From the NCBI RefSeq assembly GCF_000622145.1, contig NZ_JHWH01000014.1:1-64000 (forward strand): a stretch of DNA of 64,000 bases, given 5' to 3'. Shown piece by piece: positions 7,869 through 16,880 of the stretch (the stretch's first letter is position 1; every line of letters starts with the position of its first letter). The position numbers were made by a program, and so were the translations under genes. This stretch comes from Paracoccus yeei ATCC BAA-599 (GTDB lineage Bacteria > Pseudomonadota > Alphaproteobacteria > Rhodobacterales > Rhodobacteraceae). Under the pieces are notes generated by a model. That model had not been told where the DNA came from, did no database searches, and saw only the letters and a list, made by a program, of their open reading frames with translations.

Positions 7869-9035
7869 CTAGTCCACGCCGAACAGGTCGCGGGTATAGA
7901 CCTTGTCCGCGACGTCGGCCAGGTCCGGGTGCTGGCGGTTCGAGATGATCAGGTCGGCCTGCGCCTTGAAAGCGTCGAGATCGCGCACGACCGGGCTGTT
8001 GAAGAACTGGTCCTGCGGCAGGGCGGGTTCATAGACGATGCAGGGGATGCCCTTGGCCTTGATCCGCTTCATGATGCCCTGGATCGAGCTGTCGCGGAAA
8101 TTGTCCGAACCGGCCTTCATCACCAGCCGATAGACCCCCACCACACGGGGCTGGCGGGCGATGATCTGGTCGGCCACGAAGTCCTTGCGGGTGCGGTTGC
8201 TCTCTACCACGGCGGCGATCAGGTTCTGCGGCACCTGGTCGTAATTCGCCAGCAGCTGCTTGGTGTCCTTGGGCAGGCAATAGCCGCCATAGCCGAAGCT
8301 GGGATTGTTGTAATTCGCCCCGATCCTTGGGTCCAGGCAGACGCCCTCGATGATCTCGCGGGTGTTCAGGCCGCGAGACAGGGCATAGCTGTCCAACTCG
8401 TTGAAATAGGCCACGCGCAGCGCGAGGTAGGTGTTGGAAAACAGCTTGATCGCCTCGGCCTCGACGGCGCCGGTGAACAGCACCGGCATGTCCTTGCGGA
8501 TGGCCCCCTGGACCAGCAGATCGGCGAACCGACGCGCGGCCGGGCCGTGATCGCCCACCACGATGCGCGAGGGATGCAGGTTGTCGTAAAGCGCGCGGCC
8601 CTCGCGCAGGAACTCGGGCGAGAACAGGATGCCGTCGGAACCGTGCTGCGCACGCATCCGGGCGACGAAACCCACCGGGACGGTGGACTTGACGACGACG
8701 GTGGCGTCGGGGGCGTGCCGGCGGGCCTGGGCGATCACCGCTTCGACGCTGGAGGTGTCGAAATGATTCGTCCGCGGGTCATAGTTCGTGGGCGTCGCGA
8801 CGATGACGAAGGCCGCGTCCGTCATGGCATCGGCCGCCTCGGTTGTGGCCGACAGGTCCAGATCCTGCCGGGTCAGCCAGTCGCGGATCTCGGTGTCTTC
8901 GATGGGCGACTGGCGGCGATTGACCTGGCCGACCCGGGTTTCGTCGATATCCAGAGCGACGACCTTGTTGTGCTTGGCCAAAAGGACCGCCAGCGACATG
9001 CCGACGTAACCCAAACCTGCGACCGTGATCTTCAT
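7869..9035 (-). CDS. UDP-glucose 6-dehydrogenase
   Basis: This 388-residue enzyme oxidises UDP-glucose to UDP-glucuronate, a precursor for surface polysaccharides. The Rossmann motif GLGYVG is at 7-12, [10 protein letters not shown] near 113-122, and the catalytic Cys is C253 in [10 protein letters not shown]. Start [12 protein letters not shown] at 9035 matches the family; five extra upstream codons are possible. It is a lone gene, divergent from the KGSADH gene. The two polysaccharide genes at 19.1-21.1 kb may use related nucleotide sugars, but linkage is not shown. Confidence 0.93.
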   Translation of the reverse strand: MKITVAGLGYVGMSLAVLLAKHNKVVALDIDETRVGQVNRRQSPIEDTEIRDWLTRQDLDLSATTEAADAMTDAAFVIVATPTNYDPRTNHFDTSSVEAVIAQARRHAPDATVVVKSTVPVGFVARMRAQHGSDGILFSPEFLREGRALYDNLHPSRIVVGDHGPAARRFADLLVQGAIRKDMPVLFTGAVEAEAIKLFSNTYLALRVAYFNELDSYALSRGLNTREIIEGVCLDPRIGANYNNPSFGYGGYCLPKDTKQLLANYDQVPQNLIAAVVESNRTRKDFVADQIIARQPRVVGVYRLVMKAGSDNFRDSSIQGIMKRIKAKGIPCIVYEPALPQDQFFNSPVVRDLDAFKAQADLIISNRQHPDLADVADKVYTRDLFGVD

Positions 9036-9112
9036 CGTCCCCCACCCCAACGATAGCGTGAACCGTCCTTAGCATGGGGCAAGGGGGATGCCCACGGGCC
9101 AAGGCTTGATTC

Positions 9113-9122
9113 TGGTATACCA
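9113..9122. promoter_or_regulatory. GntR-type operator palindrome TGGTATACCA
   Basis: A perfect 10-bp palindrome lies 43 bases upstream of the chosen start of the KGSADH gene and overlaps the likely promoter. The identical sequence occurs twice more in this window, both in the divergent promoter at 33.7 kb. TGGTATACCA is the classical core bound by GntR/FCD regulators such as UxuR/ExuR. Confidence 0.65.
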
Positions 9123-9165
9123 AACTGGCATGCAGAGGGTCACCAGGATGGAAAGGATACTCTTG

Positions 9166-10680
9166 ATGGTTTTCACCCCTCACGGTCGTCACCTGATTGC
9201 GGGCGCCTGGGTTTCGGGCGAGACGACGTTTGCGAGCGCGCCGGCCTCTGGCCCGGTCCACCGGTTCAGCGTGGGCACGCCGGCGCTGGTCGAAGAGGCC
9301 TGCGCGGCGGCCGAGGAGGCCTTCTGGTCCTATGGCTATTCGACCCGCGAAAGCCGCGCGGCCTTTCTCGAGGCCATCGCCGACGAGATCGAGGCCCGCG
9401 CCGAGGCGATCACCGAGATCGGCACGCAGGAGACCGGCCTGCCCGAGGCGCGGCTGCAGGGCGAGCGCGGCCGCACCGTGGGCCAGCTGCGGCTGTTTGC
9501 GGCCCATATCCGCAAGGGCGACTACCTCGACCGCCGGCACGACCCGGCGCTGCCCGAGCGCCAGCCGCTGCCGCGCCCCGACATCCGCCTGCTGGAACGG
9601 CCCATCGGCCCAGTCGCGGTGTTCGGCGCCTCGAACTTTCCCTTGGCCTTCTCGACCGCCGGGGGCGACACGGCGGCGGCGCTCGCGGCCGGCTGCCCGG
9701 TCGTGGTCAAGGGCCATTCCGCCCATCCCGGCACCGGCGAGATCGTGGCCGAGGCGGTTCATGCGGCGATCACGTCATTGGGCCTTCATCCGGGTGTGTT
9801 CTCGCTGATCCAGGGCGGCGACCGCCATGTCGGCACGGCGCTGGTGACCAATCCGTTGATCAAGGCGGTGGGCTTCACCGGCAGCCTCGCGGGGGGGCGG
9901 GCGCTGTTCGACCTGTGCGCGTCGCGCCCCGAGCCGATCCCGTTCTTTGGCGAGCTCGGCTCGGTCAACCCGATGTTCCTGCTGGAGCATGCGCTGGCCG
10001 CGCGGGCGGACGCCCTGGGCGCCGGCTGGGCCGGCAGCCTGACCATGGGGGCGGGGCAGTTCTGCACCAACCCCGGCATCGCGGTGGTGCTGGAGGGCGA
10101 CAATGCCGACAGGTTTACGCAATCGGCCCGCGCGGCGCTGGAAAAGACCGGCCCGCAGGTCATGCTGACCGAGGGGATCGCGGCCGCCTATCGCGAGGGC
10201 CAGGCCCGATTCGAGGCCCGCAACGCGGTCACCCCGGTGCTGTCGACCCAAAGCGAGGGCCGCCTGGCGCGCCCGAACCTTTATGAAACCACGGCCGAGG
10301 CCTGGCTGCAGGACCACGCGCTTGGCGAAGAGGTCTTCGGGCCGCTGGGGCTGGTGGTGCGGGTCCGCGACATGGACGAAATGACGCGCCTTGCCAAGGG
10401 CTTCGAGGGCCAGCTGACGGCGACGATCCACATGGAGGACGCCGATCTGCCGGCGGCGCAGGCGCTGCTGCCGATCCTCGAGCGCAAGGCGGGCCGGGTG
10501 CTGGTCAACGGCTTTCCGACCGGCGTCGAGGTCTGCGACGCCATGGTCCACGGCGGACCCTATCCCGCCTCGACCAACTTCGGCGCAACCTCCGTCGGAA
10601 CCCTCTCGATCCGAAGGTTCCTCAGACCCGTCAGCTACCAGAACTTCCCACAAGGGCTGCTGCCAGAGGATTTGCGCTGA
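9166..10680 (+). CDS. Alpha-ketoglutaric semialdehyde dehydrogenase (2,5-dioxovalerate dehydrogenase)
   Basis: This 504-residue aldehyde dehydrogenase is of the KGSADH type: it begins MVFTPHGRHLIAG, has FGASNFPLAFSTAGGDTA, a general-base Glu at 263 (FFGELGSVNP) and the nucleophile C300 (GAGQFCTNPG). KGSADH oxidises 2-oxoglutarate semialdehyde to 2-oxoglutarate, the last step of Weimberg-type pentose and hexarate routes. The start at 9166 is preferred (GAAAGGA 9 bases upstream); 9148 is an alternative. It stands alone, yet shares its operator with the xylD/xylX region 24 kb away, whose pathway lacks this enzyme. Confidence 0.88.
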   Translation: MVFTPHGRHLIAGAWVSGETTFASAPASGPVHRFSVGTPALVEEACAAAEEAFWSYGYSTRESRAAFLEAIADEIEARAEAITEIGTQETGLPEARLQGERGRTVGQLRLFAAHIRKGDYLDRRHDPALPERQPLPRPDIRLLERPIGPVAVFGASNFPLAFSTAGGDTAAALAAGCPVVVKGHSAHPGTGEIVAEAVHAAITSLGLHPGVFSLIQGGDRHVGTALVTNPLIKAVGFTGSLAGGRALFDLCASRPEPIPFFGELGSVNPMFLLEHALAARADALGAGWAGSLTMGAGQFCTNPGIAVVLEGDNADRFTQSARAALEKTGPQVMLTEGIAAAYREGQARFEARNAVTPVLSTQSEGRLARPNLYETTAEAWLQDHALGEEVFGPLGLVVRVRDMDEMTRLAKGFEGQLTATIHMEDADLPAAQALLPILERKAGRVLVNGFPTGVEVCDAMVHGGPYPASTNFGATSVGTLSIRRFLRPVSYQNFPQGLLPEDLR

Positions 10681-10694
10681 CCGGCGCCGCGCGG

Positions 10695-11303
10695 ATGGCA
10701 CGCAAAAGCGTGATCTTCGACCTGGGCATGGTCCTGATCCAATGGGACCCTGCGCTGGCCTTCGCGGATGTCTTCGACACCCGCGAGGCGGCCGAGGCTT
10801 GGCTGGAGCGGATCGCCTTTCACGACTGGAACCGCGTTCAGGATGGCGGGCGCAGCTTTGCCGATGGCCTTGCCGCCGCCCGGGCGGACCACGGCAGCCT
10901 TGCCGACCCGCTGGAGGGCTATCTGGCGGCCTTCCCGGTCACCATCGAAAAGCCCGTGCCCGGCGCATGGGAGGTGATCGACCTGCTGCTGGCGCGCCAG
11001 GTCCCGCTGTTCGCGATCACCAACTGGGCGGCGGAAACCTGGCCGATGGCGCTTGACGCCTATCCGCGGCTGGGCCGGGTCTTTCGCGATGTGGTCGTCT
11101 CGGGTCAGGCCGGGCTGCTCAAGCCCGAGCCCGCGATCTATCGGCTGCTTCTGGACCGCAATGGGCTGGACGCGGGCGACTGCATCTTTGTCGACGATTC
11201 GCCGGCCAATGTCGAAGGCGCGCGCGCCCTGGGGATCGACGCCATCCGGTTCACCGGCGCGGGCGAACTGCTTCGCGCCCTGGCGGCGCGCGGCGTTCTT
11301 TAG
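10695..11303 (+). CDS. HAD-family hydrolase (YihX-like)
   Basis: This 202-residue HAD phosphatase-like protein has motif I FDLGMVLIQWD with Asp nucleophile, motif II ITNW, motif III Lys in GLLKPEP and motif IV IFVDDSPANVEGA. Gly at the DxD second position is as in YihX-type sugar phosphatases. It starts 14 bases after the KGSADH stop, so the two may be cotranscribed. Substrate is unknown; a sugar phosphate is a reasonable guess. Confidence 0.85.
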   Translation: MARKSVIFDLGMVLIQWDPALAFADVFDTREAAEAWLERIAFHDWNRVQDGGRSFADGLAAARADHGSLADPLEGYLAAFPVTIEKPVPGAWEVIDLLLARQVPLFAITNWAAETWPMALDAYPRLGRVFRDVVVSGQAGLLKPEPAIYRLLLDRNGLDAGDCIFVDDSPANVEGARALGIDAIRFTGAGELLRALAARGVL

Positions 11304-11482
11304 CCGGTTTCACACGGTGTTCATACAGGCGCGATACCAAGACCACGCCGGCACCCGTCCGGTCCGCTTTGAGCGCAGTCTTTGGTCAAGTCCTTTCATC
11401 CCCTCGTCGCGGCCCGGTCCCGCCGGGTCCGCGATCATCGCGCGCGTCCGGGCCATCCCGGCGCGCGCGGATTTTTCCTGGG

Positions 11483-11929
11483 TCAGGCGGTGCGCGATCC
11501 GATCAGCGGCGCCAGGTGGCGCAGCGCCATCAGGTAGCCGTTCGTCCCCAGGCCCGCGATCACCCCTTCGGCGCGCAGGCTGACATAGGAATGATGGCGA
11601 AAGCTTTCGCGCTTGTGGATGTTCGAGATATGCACCTCGATCACCGGGTTGTCGAAGGTGTTCAGCGCATCCAGGATCGCGACCGAGGTATGGGTCAGCG
11701 CGCCCGGATTGATGACGATGGCCGCCGCCTGGTGCCGGGCCTCGTGAATCGTGTCGACGATGACGCCTTCGTGGTTCGACTGGAAGAACCGCGTTTCGAA
11801 GCCCAGTTCGCCAGCCAGGTCGGCACAGGCCCGTTCGACATCGGCCAGGGTGGTGCTGCCATAGATCTCGGGCTGGCGCTGGCCCAGCAGGTTCAGGTTC
11901 GGGCCGTTCAGGATATAGACGGTGGCCAT
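11483..11929 (-). CDS. aroQ: 3-dehydroquinate dehydratase, type II
   Basis: This 148-residue type II enzyme of the shikimate pathway dehydrates 3-dehydroquinate. Conserved blocks are [19 protein letters not shown] with the catalytic Tyr, [12 protein letters not shown], and [11 protein letters not shown] with the catalytic His. It lies 48 bases downstream of an ABC-transporter binding-protein gene on the same strand and may be read with it. The type II enzyme is usual in alphaproteobacteria. Confidence 0.95.
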   Translation of the reverse strand: MATVYILNGPNLNLLGQRQPEIYGSTTLADVERACADLAGELGFETRFFQSNHEGVIVDTIHEARHQAAAIVINPGALTHTSVAILDALNTFDNPVIEVHISNIHKRESFRHHSYVSLRAEGVIAGLGTNGYLMALRHLAPLIGSRTA

Positions 11930-11977
11930 GATGTCCTCGGGGGTTGGCGCGGCGGGAAAGCCCCGCCGCGGGATCCG

Positions 11978-12991
11978 TCACTGCGCCTTCATCGCGGCGC
12001 GCGCCTCTTCGACAAAGGCGTTGGTGTAGGTCTTGGACAGGTCCACGTTCGCGGCCTTGACCTCGGGCGAGCCGGCGGCAAAGACGGCGTGGACCGTCTC
12101 GGCCCCTTTGGCATCCATCAGGCCGGTTTCGGAATACATCGGGATGCTGGCGGTCAGCGCGGCCAGATAGGCCTCCTTGTCGGCGCCGACCATGCCGGGC
12201 GGCATCCGGGCCATGATCTCCTCGGGCGAATGGCTGTGGATGTAATCCAGCGTCTCGACCATGGCCGCGGCCATGCCCTTGACCGCCTCGGGGTGTTCGT
12301 CGATCCAGGTCTGCATGGTGTAAAGCGCGCCGCCGGGATAGTCGCTGCCGAACAGCTTTTCGGTATCGGCCTCGCTGCGGGTGTCGGCCAGGATGCCCAG
12401 GTCAGGGAAGCGCGCCTTCAGCACCGTCACCGCCGGATCCAGCGTCACCGCCGCATCGACCTGGCCCTGTTCCAGCGCCGCCACCGCCGTGGCCCCCAGC
12501 CCGATGCCCACGACCGAGGCCGAGTTCGGCGCCTTTCCGGCCTTGCCCAGCAGGTATTTCAGGAAGAAGTCGGTCGACGAGCCGGGCGCCGTCACCCCCA
12601 CCGTCTTGCCGGCCAGGTCGGCGATGGACTTGATGTTCTGCGTTTCGTCCGGGGCGACCACGACGACGATGCCCGGAAAGCGGTCATAGACCACAAAGGC
12701 CGACAGCTGCTGCTTCTTGGCTGCCAGGTTGATCGTGTGTTCGTAATAGCCCGAGACCACGTCGGCCGAGCCCCCCACCACGGCCTTGAGCGCCTGCGAG
12801 CCGCCCTTGAAGTCGATCAGCTCGGCGTCGATGCCGTGCTTTTCGAAAAGTCCCAGCTGGTCGGCCAGGACCGTCGGCAGATAGCACAGGCAGCTTGCGC
12901 CCCCGATGGCGATCTTGACCTGCTCGGCCGCTGCGGCGGGCAGGGCCGCCAGGGACAGGACAGCCGCCAGCACCAGGTTTCGCGTTTTCAT
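11978..12991 (-). CDS. NitT/TauT-family ABC transporter substrate-binding protein
   Basis: This 337-residue periplasmic binding protein of the NMT1/SsuA fold has a signal peptide (residues 1-22, ending LPAAAA). The mature N-terminus carries two close cysteines (GGASCLCYLP) and a FKGGSQALKAVVGGSADV segment that fits the family. GGAGGAG-like ribosome-binding bases precede the ATG at 12991. It forms a three-gene importer with the permease and ATPase upstream. The substrate cannot be read from sequence; aromatic, sulfonate or pyrimidine ligands are all known for relatives. Confidence 0.85.
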   Translation of the reverse strand: MKTRNLVLAAVLSLAALPAAAAEQVKIAIGGASCLCYLPTVLADQLGLFEKHGIDAELIDFKGGSQALKAVVGGSADVVSGYYEHTINLAAKKQQLSAFVVYDRFPGIVVVVAPDETQNIKSIADLAGKTVGVTAPGSSTDFFLKYLLGKAGKAPNSASVVGIGLGATAVAALEQGQVDAAVTLDPAVTVLKARFPDLGILADTRSEADTEKLFGSDYPGGALYTMQTWIDEHPEAVKGMAAAMVETLDYIHSHSPEEIMARMPPGMVGADKEAYLAALTASIPMYSETGLMDAKGAETVHAVFAAGSPEVKAANVDLSKTYTNAFVEEARAAMKAQ

Positions 12992-13012
12992 GGTTTCTCC
13001 TCCCAAAGCATC

Positions 13013-13795
13013 CTAATGGCGGTCGGGGGCGGGCCGCCAGACCAGCAGCCGCCGCTCGATCACCGTGACCAGCCCGTCGATCAGCAGGACAAAGGCCGAC
13101 AGCACGAACATGCCGGCAAAGACGCCGGCGATGTCGAACATGCCTTCGGCCTGCGCGATCAGATAGCCAAGCCCCGCGGCCGAGCCCAGGTATTCGCCCA
13201 CCACCGCACCGACGACCGCAAAGCCGATCGAGGTATGCAGCGACGAGAACACCCAGCTCAGCGCCGAGGGCAAATAGACGTGGCGCAGCAGCTGGCGTTC
13301 CGACATGCCCAGCATGCGGGCGTTTTCCAGCACGGTCCGGTTCACCTCGCGCACGCCCTGGTAGACGTTGAAGAACACGATGAAGAACACCAGCGTGAAC
13401 CCCAGCGCGACCTTGGACCAGATGCCCAGGCCGAACCACAGGGTAAAGATCGGCGCCAGCACCACCCGGGGCAGGGCGTTCGCGCCCTTGACATAGGGGT
13501 CGAAGACCGCCGCCAGCCGCGGCCGGCGCGCGAACCAGAAGCCCAGCACGACGGCGGCCAGCGCGCCGATCACAAAGGCGAGCACCGCCTCGGTCAGGGT
13601 GATCCACAGGTGATACCAGATCGAGCCATCCGCGAACCAGGCCCAGATCTGGCGCGCGACGGCGCCCGGGGTCGAGAAAAAGAACTGCATCCGCGACGGA
13701 TCGCCCACCAGCGATGTCGTGGTGAACAGGTGCCACAGCAGGATCGCGACGACCGCAACCGCCACTTGCAGCAGCAACAGCAGGCCCCGGCTCAT
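13013..13795 (-). CDS. NitT/TauT-family ABC transporter permease
   Basis: This 260-residue inner-membrane permease has a BPD_transp_1 domain with about six membrane segments. Its EAA-type loop (LENARMLGMSERQLLRHV) contacts the ATPase, and GAVVGEYLGSAAGLGYLI is typical of the SsuC/TauC family. It overlaps the ATPase gene by 4 bases and is followed 21 bases later by the binding protein. Confidence 0.88.
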   Translation of the reverse strand: MSRGLLLLLQVAVAVVAILLWHLFTTTSLVGDPSRMQFFFSTPGAVARQIWAWFADGSIWYHLWITLTEAVLAFVIGALAAVVLGFWFARRPRLAAVFDPYVKGANALPRVVLAPIFTLWFGLGIWSKVALGFTLVFFIVFFNVYQGVREVNRTVLENARMLGMSERQLLRHVYLPSALSWVFSSLHTSIGFAVVGAVVGEYLGSAAGLGYLIAQAEGMFDIAGVFAGMFVLSAFVLLIDGLVTVIERRLLVWRPAPDRH

Positions 13796-14598
13796 GCCGG
13801 CACCCCCGGCTGATGGCCATAGGTGCGCATGACCTGTTCCTTGAGCAGATGCCAGATGTCGCGGTGCAGGTCCTGGAAGGCGGGCGTCAGCCGGATCTCG
13901 GCCATGTCGCGCGGCCGCGGCAGCGGAATCGGGAAATCGCCGATGATCCGCGCGCCGGGGCCGGTCGACATGATGACCACCCGGTCCGACAGGGCGATGG
14001 CTTCCTCGAGGTCATGGGTCACGAACATCACCGCCTTGCGGTTTTCCGACCACAGCGCCAGCAGCAGGTCGTGCATGATCAGCCGGGTCTGGGCGTCCAG
14101 CGGGCCGAAGGGCTCGTCCATCAGCAGGATGTCGGGATCGCGGATCAGCATCTGGGCCAGGGCGACGCGCTTGCGCTGGCCACCCGACAGCATGTGCGGA
14201 TAGCGGTCGGCAAAGCCGCGCAGGCCCACGCGCACCAGCCAGTCGTGCGCCCGGGCCACGGCCTCGCGCCGGGGCACGCCCGCGACCTCCAGCCCGATGG
14301 CCACATTGTCGCCGGCGGTCTTCCAGGGCATCAGCGCGTCGGCCTGGAACAGATAGCCCGCCTTGCGGTTCAGGCCCTGCAAGGGCTGGCCCTCGATCAC
14401 GACCTGCCCGGCGGCCGGCGTCAAAAGCCCCGCGGCTGCATTCAGCAGCGTGGACTTGCCGCAGCCCGTGGGCCCGACGATCGAAACGAACTCGCCAGGC
14501 GCGACCTGCAGCTCGGCGCCCCGGACAGCGTGAAAGGGCGGTCGGCCGGGCACGGCGAAACTGATGTCGACGGATTGCAGATGCACGGTCGGCTCCAT
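13792..14598 (-). CDS. NitT/TauT-family ABC transporter ATPase
   Basis: This 268-residue ATPase has Walker A GPTGCGKST, Q-loop FQADALMPW, signature LSGGQRKRVALA, Walker B ILLMDEP and switch His FVTHD. The start MEPTVHLQ at 14598 is preferred; an in-frame ATG at 14607 is closer to the GGGAGG and is possible. The very long frame upstream of this is not coding. It is the first gene of the importer operon, divergent from the DMT gene at 14749. Confidence 0.88.
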   Translation of the reverse strand: MEPTVHLQSVDISFAVPGRPPFHAVRGAELQVAPGEFVSIVGPTGCGKSTLLNAAAGLLTPAAGQVVIEGQPLQGLNRKAGYLFQADALMPWKTAGDNVAIGLEVAGVPRREAVARAHDWLVRVGLRGFADRYPHMLSGGQRKRVALAQMLIRDPDILLMDEPFGPLDAQTRLIMHDLLLALWSENRKAVMFVTHDLEEAIALSDRVVIMSTGPGARIIGDFPIPLPRPRDMAEIRLTPAFQDLHRDIWHLLKEQVMRTYGHQPGVPA

Positions 14599-14619
14599 GC
14601 GGCCCATGCCCTCCCATTC

Positions 14620-14629
14620 TGGTATGCCA
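14620..14629. promoter_or_regulatory. Imperfect GntR-type operator (TGGTATGCCA)
   Basis: One mismatch from the TGGTATACCA palindrome found at 9113, 33701 and 33755. It lies 22 bases upstream of the ATPase start of the NitT/TauT importer. Chance occurrence cannot be excluded for a single-mismatch 10-mer. Confidence 0.25.
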
Positions 14630-14748
14630 TTTCGGGGCAGGATAGCCATGGGGCCGGCAGGGGCAACCCGGAAAGCCCTGCCAAGGGATTGCGCCCGCCC
14701 CCGCCCCGGCGCAATCTGGTCCTTCCGCATCCAAGCCAAAGCCCGCCA

Positions 14749-15192
14749 ATGCCCATGACCCTTCTTGCCGCCATCCTGATCGCGCTCGGCGGTGTCTGCA
14801 TCGCGGTCCAGGCCCCGATCAACGCGGGCCTCGCCCGGCGCGTCGAAAGCCCCATCGTGGCGGCGGCGATCTCGTTCGGAGTGGGCTTCACGATTCTCGC
14901 CGGGGTCGCCCTGGCGCTGGGGCAAGGCCGGTCCTTTGGCCGGGCCCTCGGCGCCGAGCCGCAGCTGTGGCTCGGCGGGTTCCTGGGGGCCTTCTATGTC
15001 TGGGCGATGGTCTGGTCGCTGCCGCGGCTGGGCACCTTCACCGCGATCTGCGCCGTGGCTCTGGGCCAGATCGTCGCGGCCATCGTCCTTGACCGGATCG
15101 GCGCCTTCGGCCTGCCGGTGCGCGACATCTCGGTGCCGCGGCTGCTTGCGGCGCTGATGGTCGGCGGCGGGCTGGTCCTGTCGCGCTTCTGA
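14749..15192 (+). CDS. DMT-family (YdcZ/DUF606-like) small membrane transporter
   Basis: This 147-residue, very hydrophobic protein has about five membrane helices, fitting the YdcZ/DUF606 branch of the drug/metabolite transporters. IALGGVCIAVQAPINAGLARRV at the N-terminus and the GLVLSRF end fit that family. The start may be 14749 or 14755 (MTLLAAIL); neither has a strong ribosome site. The long frame upstream is antisense to the ATPase gene. Substrate unknown. Confidence 0.8.
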   Translation: MPMTLLAAILIALGGVCIAVQAPINAGLARRVESPIVAAAISFGVGFTILAGVALALGQGRSFGRALGAEPQLWLGGFLGAFYVWAMVWSLPRLGTFTAICAVALGQIVAAIVLDRIGAFGLPVRDISVPRLLAALMVGGGLVLSRF

Positions 15193-15194
15193 AA

Positions 15195-15243
15195 TTCTTT
15201 CTTGCCCAAATATCCACGGGGGTCCGGGGGCAGTCGGCCCCCG
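15195..15243. repeat. Intergenic repeat copy
   Basis: Read on the minus strand this is a G/C-rich stem (GGGGGC...GCCCCC parts), then GTGGATATTTGGGCAAGAAAG. It matches the core of the repeat inside thiZ and between other genes here. It lies just after the DMT stop. Confidence 0.6.
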
Positions 15244-15302
15244 GTCCGGCCGTGCCGCGACCGGAACGCCGGGCCGCCGATCAGGGCCATGTCCGATGAC
15301 GA

Positions 15303-15336
15303 AACGCCCGCCGCAGGGCCTTCCGCGGCGGGCGTT
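15303..15336 (-). terminator. Terminator hairpin after rpmJ
   Basis: A perfect 12-bp stem (AACGCCCGCCGC at 15303-15314 with its complement at 15325-15336) and 10-base loop lies 21 bases beyond the rpmJ stop. The T tract on the minus strand is short (TTTCGTC). Confidence 0.7.
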
Positions 15337-15356
15337 CCTGTCCGGTGTCCGGCTGC

Positions 15357-15482
15357 TCAGCCCTGGCGGGCCTTGAAGCGCGGGTTGGTCTTGTTGATGA
15401 TGTAGATGCGGCCCTTGCGGCGCACAACCTGGCAATCGCGGTGGCGGCTCTTGAGCGAGCGGAGCGAATTGCGAACCTTCAT
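15357..15482 (-). CDS. rpmJ: 50S ribosomal protein L36 (rpmJ)
   Basis: This 41-residue L36 of the alphaproteobacterial type begins [17 protein letters not shown] and has [23 protein letters not shown]. It is the single Cys form, lacking the full zinc-binding set of the C+ paralogue. It stands alone between the DMT gene and tRNA-Val, the usual stand-alone arrangement of this paralogue. A strong hairpin follows the stop. Confidence 0.96.
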   Translation of the reverse strand: MKVRNSLRSLKSRHRDCQVVRRKGRIYIINKTNPRFKARQG

Positions 15483-15528
15483 CGGTCTTCTCCTATCGCG
15501 GCGCATCGCTGTGGTCGCGCCTTGAAAA

Positions 15529-15556
15529 CGAAATACCCCCGGTCAATGCCCGGGGG
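15529..15556 (-). terminator. Terminator after tRNA-Val
   Basis: On the minus strand CCCCCGG and CCGGGGG (15550-15556 and 15536-15542) form a 7-bp stem, followed by TATTTCGTTTTC. It lies directly downstream of the tRNA 3' end and upstream of rpmJ. Confidence 0.75.
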
Positions 15557-15566
15557 CGCGAATGAA

Positions 15567-15641
15567 TGGTGGGCGGTACTGGGATCGAACCAGTGGCCAC
15601 TACGATGTCAACGTAGTGCTCTACCGCTGAGCTAACCGCCC
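15567..15641 (-). tRNA. tRNA-Val (anticodon GAC)
   Basis: The minus strand folds as a full cloverleaf: 7-bp acceptor GGGCGGT/ACCGCCC, D arm AGCTCAGCGGTAGAGC, anticodon stem CTACG/CGTAG with loop TTGACAT (anticodon GAC, valine), T arm ACTGGTTCGATCCCAGT. The CCA end is encoded (15567-15569). A TATATA box lies upstream near 15695. Confidence 0.97.
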
Positions 15642-15829
15642 CCAAACCGGCGATTCTGTCGGCTTGCGCCGCCATCTCACCTTGGTCTGCGGCTCTATAT
15701 AGACCGTCGCAAGGGGTTTCAAGTCCTTTTCAATCCATATTGGCCGCGGCCGAACTTGGGCTATAACCATGCTGTCCAGCCCGGCATTCCCGCCCAGCCA
15801 AGCCCCGTCCGTTCCTTGGGAAACCGCAC

Positions 15830-16693
15830 ATGAACCTGGAAGAGCGCAGCTTCGACCTCCGGCGCCCGGCCGAATGGCTGGGCGGGGTCATCTTCGCCTC
15901 GCCCCATTCGGGGCGCTGCTATCCCGAATGGTTCCTGGCGGAATCGCGGCTGGAGGCGCGCCACCTGCGCTCGTCCGAGGACGCCTTCGTGGACCGGCTG
16001 ATCGAACCCGCGCTGAACCACGGGGCGGTTGTGCTGAATTCGCTGGTCCCGCGCAGCCTGGTCGACCTGAACCGCAGCGCGGACGAGATGGACCCGCTGG
16101 TCGTCTCGGGCGCCATGCCCCGGGTGATGAGCCCGCGGATCATGGCGGGGCTGGGGGTGATTCCCCGCGTCGTGTCGCAGGGCCGGGCGATTCACGATCG
16201 GCCCATCGCCCGAGAGGAGGCGGACCTGCGCATCTCGCGGCTCTGGGCGCCCTATCACCGGGCGCTGGCGGGGCTGATCGACGAATCGCTCGACCGCTTT
16301 GGCGGCGCGATCCTGATCGACATGCATTCGATGCCGCGCGACGCGCTGGCGCACCTGCCCCGGCCGCGCCCCGATTTCGTGCTGGGTGACCGCAACGGCG
16401 TCTCGGCATCGCCCCGGATCAGTGCCGCCGTGGCCGATGCCGTCGCTGCCGAGGGCTTTCGCCTGCGCCGCAACTCGCCGTTTTCAGGCGCCTATATCAC
16501 CGCGGCCTATGGGCGTCCGGCGCGCAACGTCCACGTCGTCCAACTGGAACTGGACCGCTCGCTTTACATGGACGAACGCCTGATCGAGCCGCGCGCCGAT
16601 TTCGACGTCTTTGCCGCGCGCTTCGCCCGGATCGTCGCGCGGCTGGCGCGGCTGCGGCCCGATGCCTGCGGCCCGGCCATCGCCGCCGAATAG
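15830..16693 (+). CDS. N-formylglutamate amidohydrolase
   Basis: This 287-residue enzyme hydrolyses N-formyl-glutamate, or a related N-formyl compound, to formate and glutamate in histidine-type catabolism. Motifs are FASPHSGRCYP near the N-terminus, SLVPRSLVDLNRS, and the metal-binding LIDMHSMPRD. It is monocistronic, between tRNA-Val and pnp. No hut genes are nearby, so the substrate in this organism is uncertain. Confidence 0.9.
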   Translation: MNLEERSFDLRRPAEWLGGVIFASPHSGRCYPEWFLAESRLEARHLRSSEDAFVDRLIEPALNHGAVVLNSLVPRSLVDLNRSADEMDPLVVSGAMPRVMSPRIMAGLGVIPRVVSQGRAIHDRPIAREEADLRISRLWAPYHRALAGLIDESLDRFGGAILIDMHSMPRDALAHLPRPRPDFVLGDRNGVSASPRISAAVADAVAAEGFRLRRNSPFSGAYITAAYGRPARNVHVVQLELDRSLYMDERLIEPRADFDVFAARFARIVARLARLRPDACGPAIAAE

Positions 16694-16781
16694 GCCGGGG
16701 CGAGCCGGACCTGGGCCTGCAAACCACTTCCCAAACCCCTTGTTTTCCTGTATCCCCCGCCCATCTGCGACGTGACGCCCA

Positions 16782-16830
16782 TGCCCCGGGGCACATGCGA
16801 AGGATAGGGGCGGGCGGCAATGGGGCCGCC
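16782..16830 (+). promoter_or_regulatory. Palindromic leader upstream of pnp
   Basis: A perfect 12-bp palindrome TGCCCCGGGGCA (16782-16793) and a 6-bp hairpin GGCGGC/GCCGCC (16813-16818 with 16825-16830) lie within 100 bases of the pnp start. In enterobacteria the pnp leader hairpin mediates autoregulation by RNase III and PNPase; whether this leader does so is an inference. Confidence 0.3.
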
Positions 16831-16880
16831 ATAGGACAAGGGCGCGGACCAGAGGGCTGGCGTCGCCCAGAGGAAACCAG

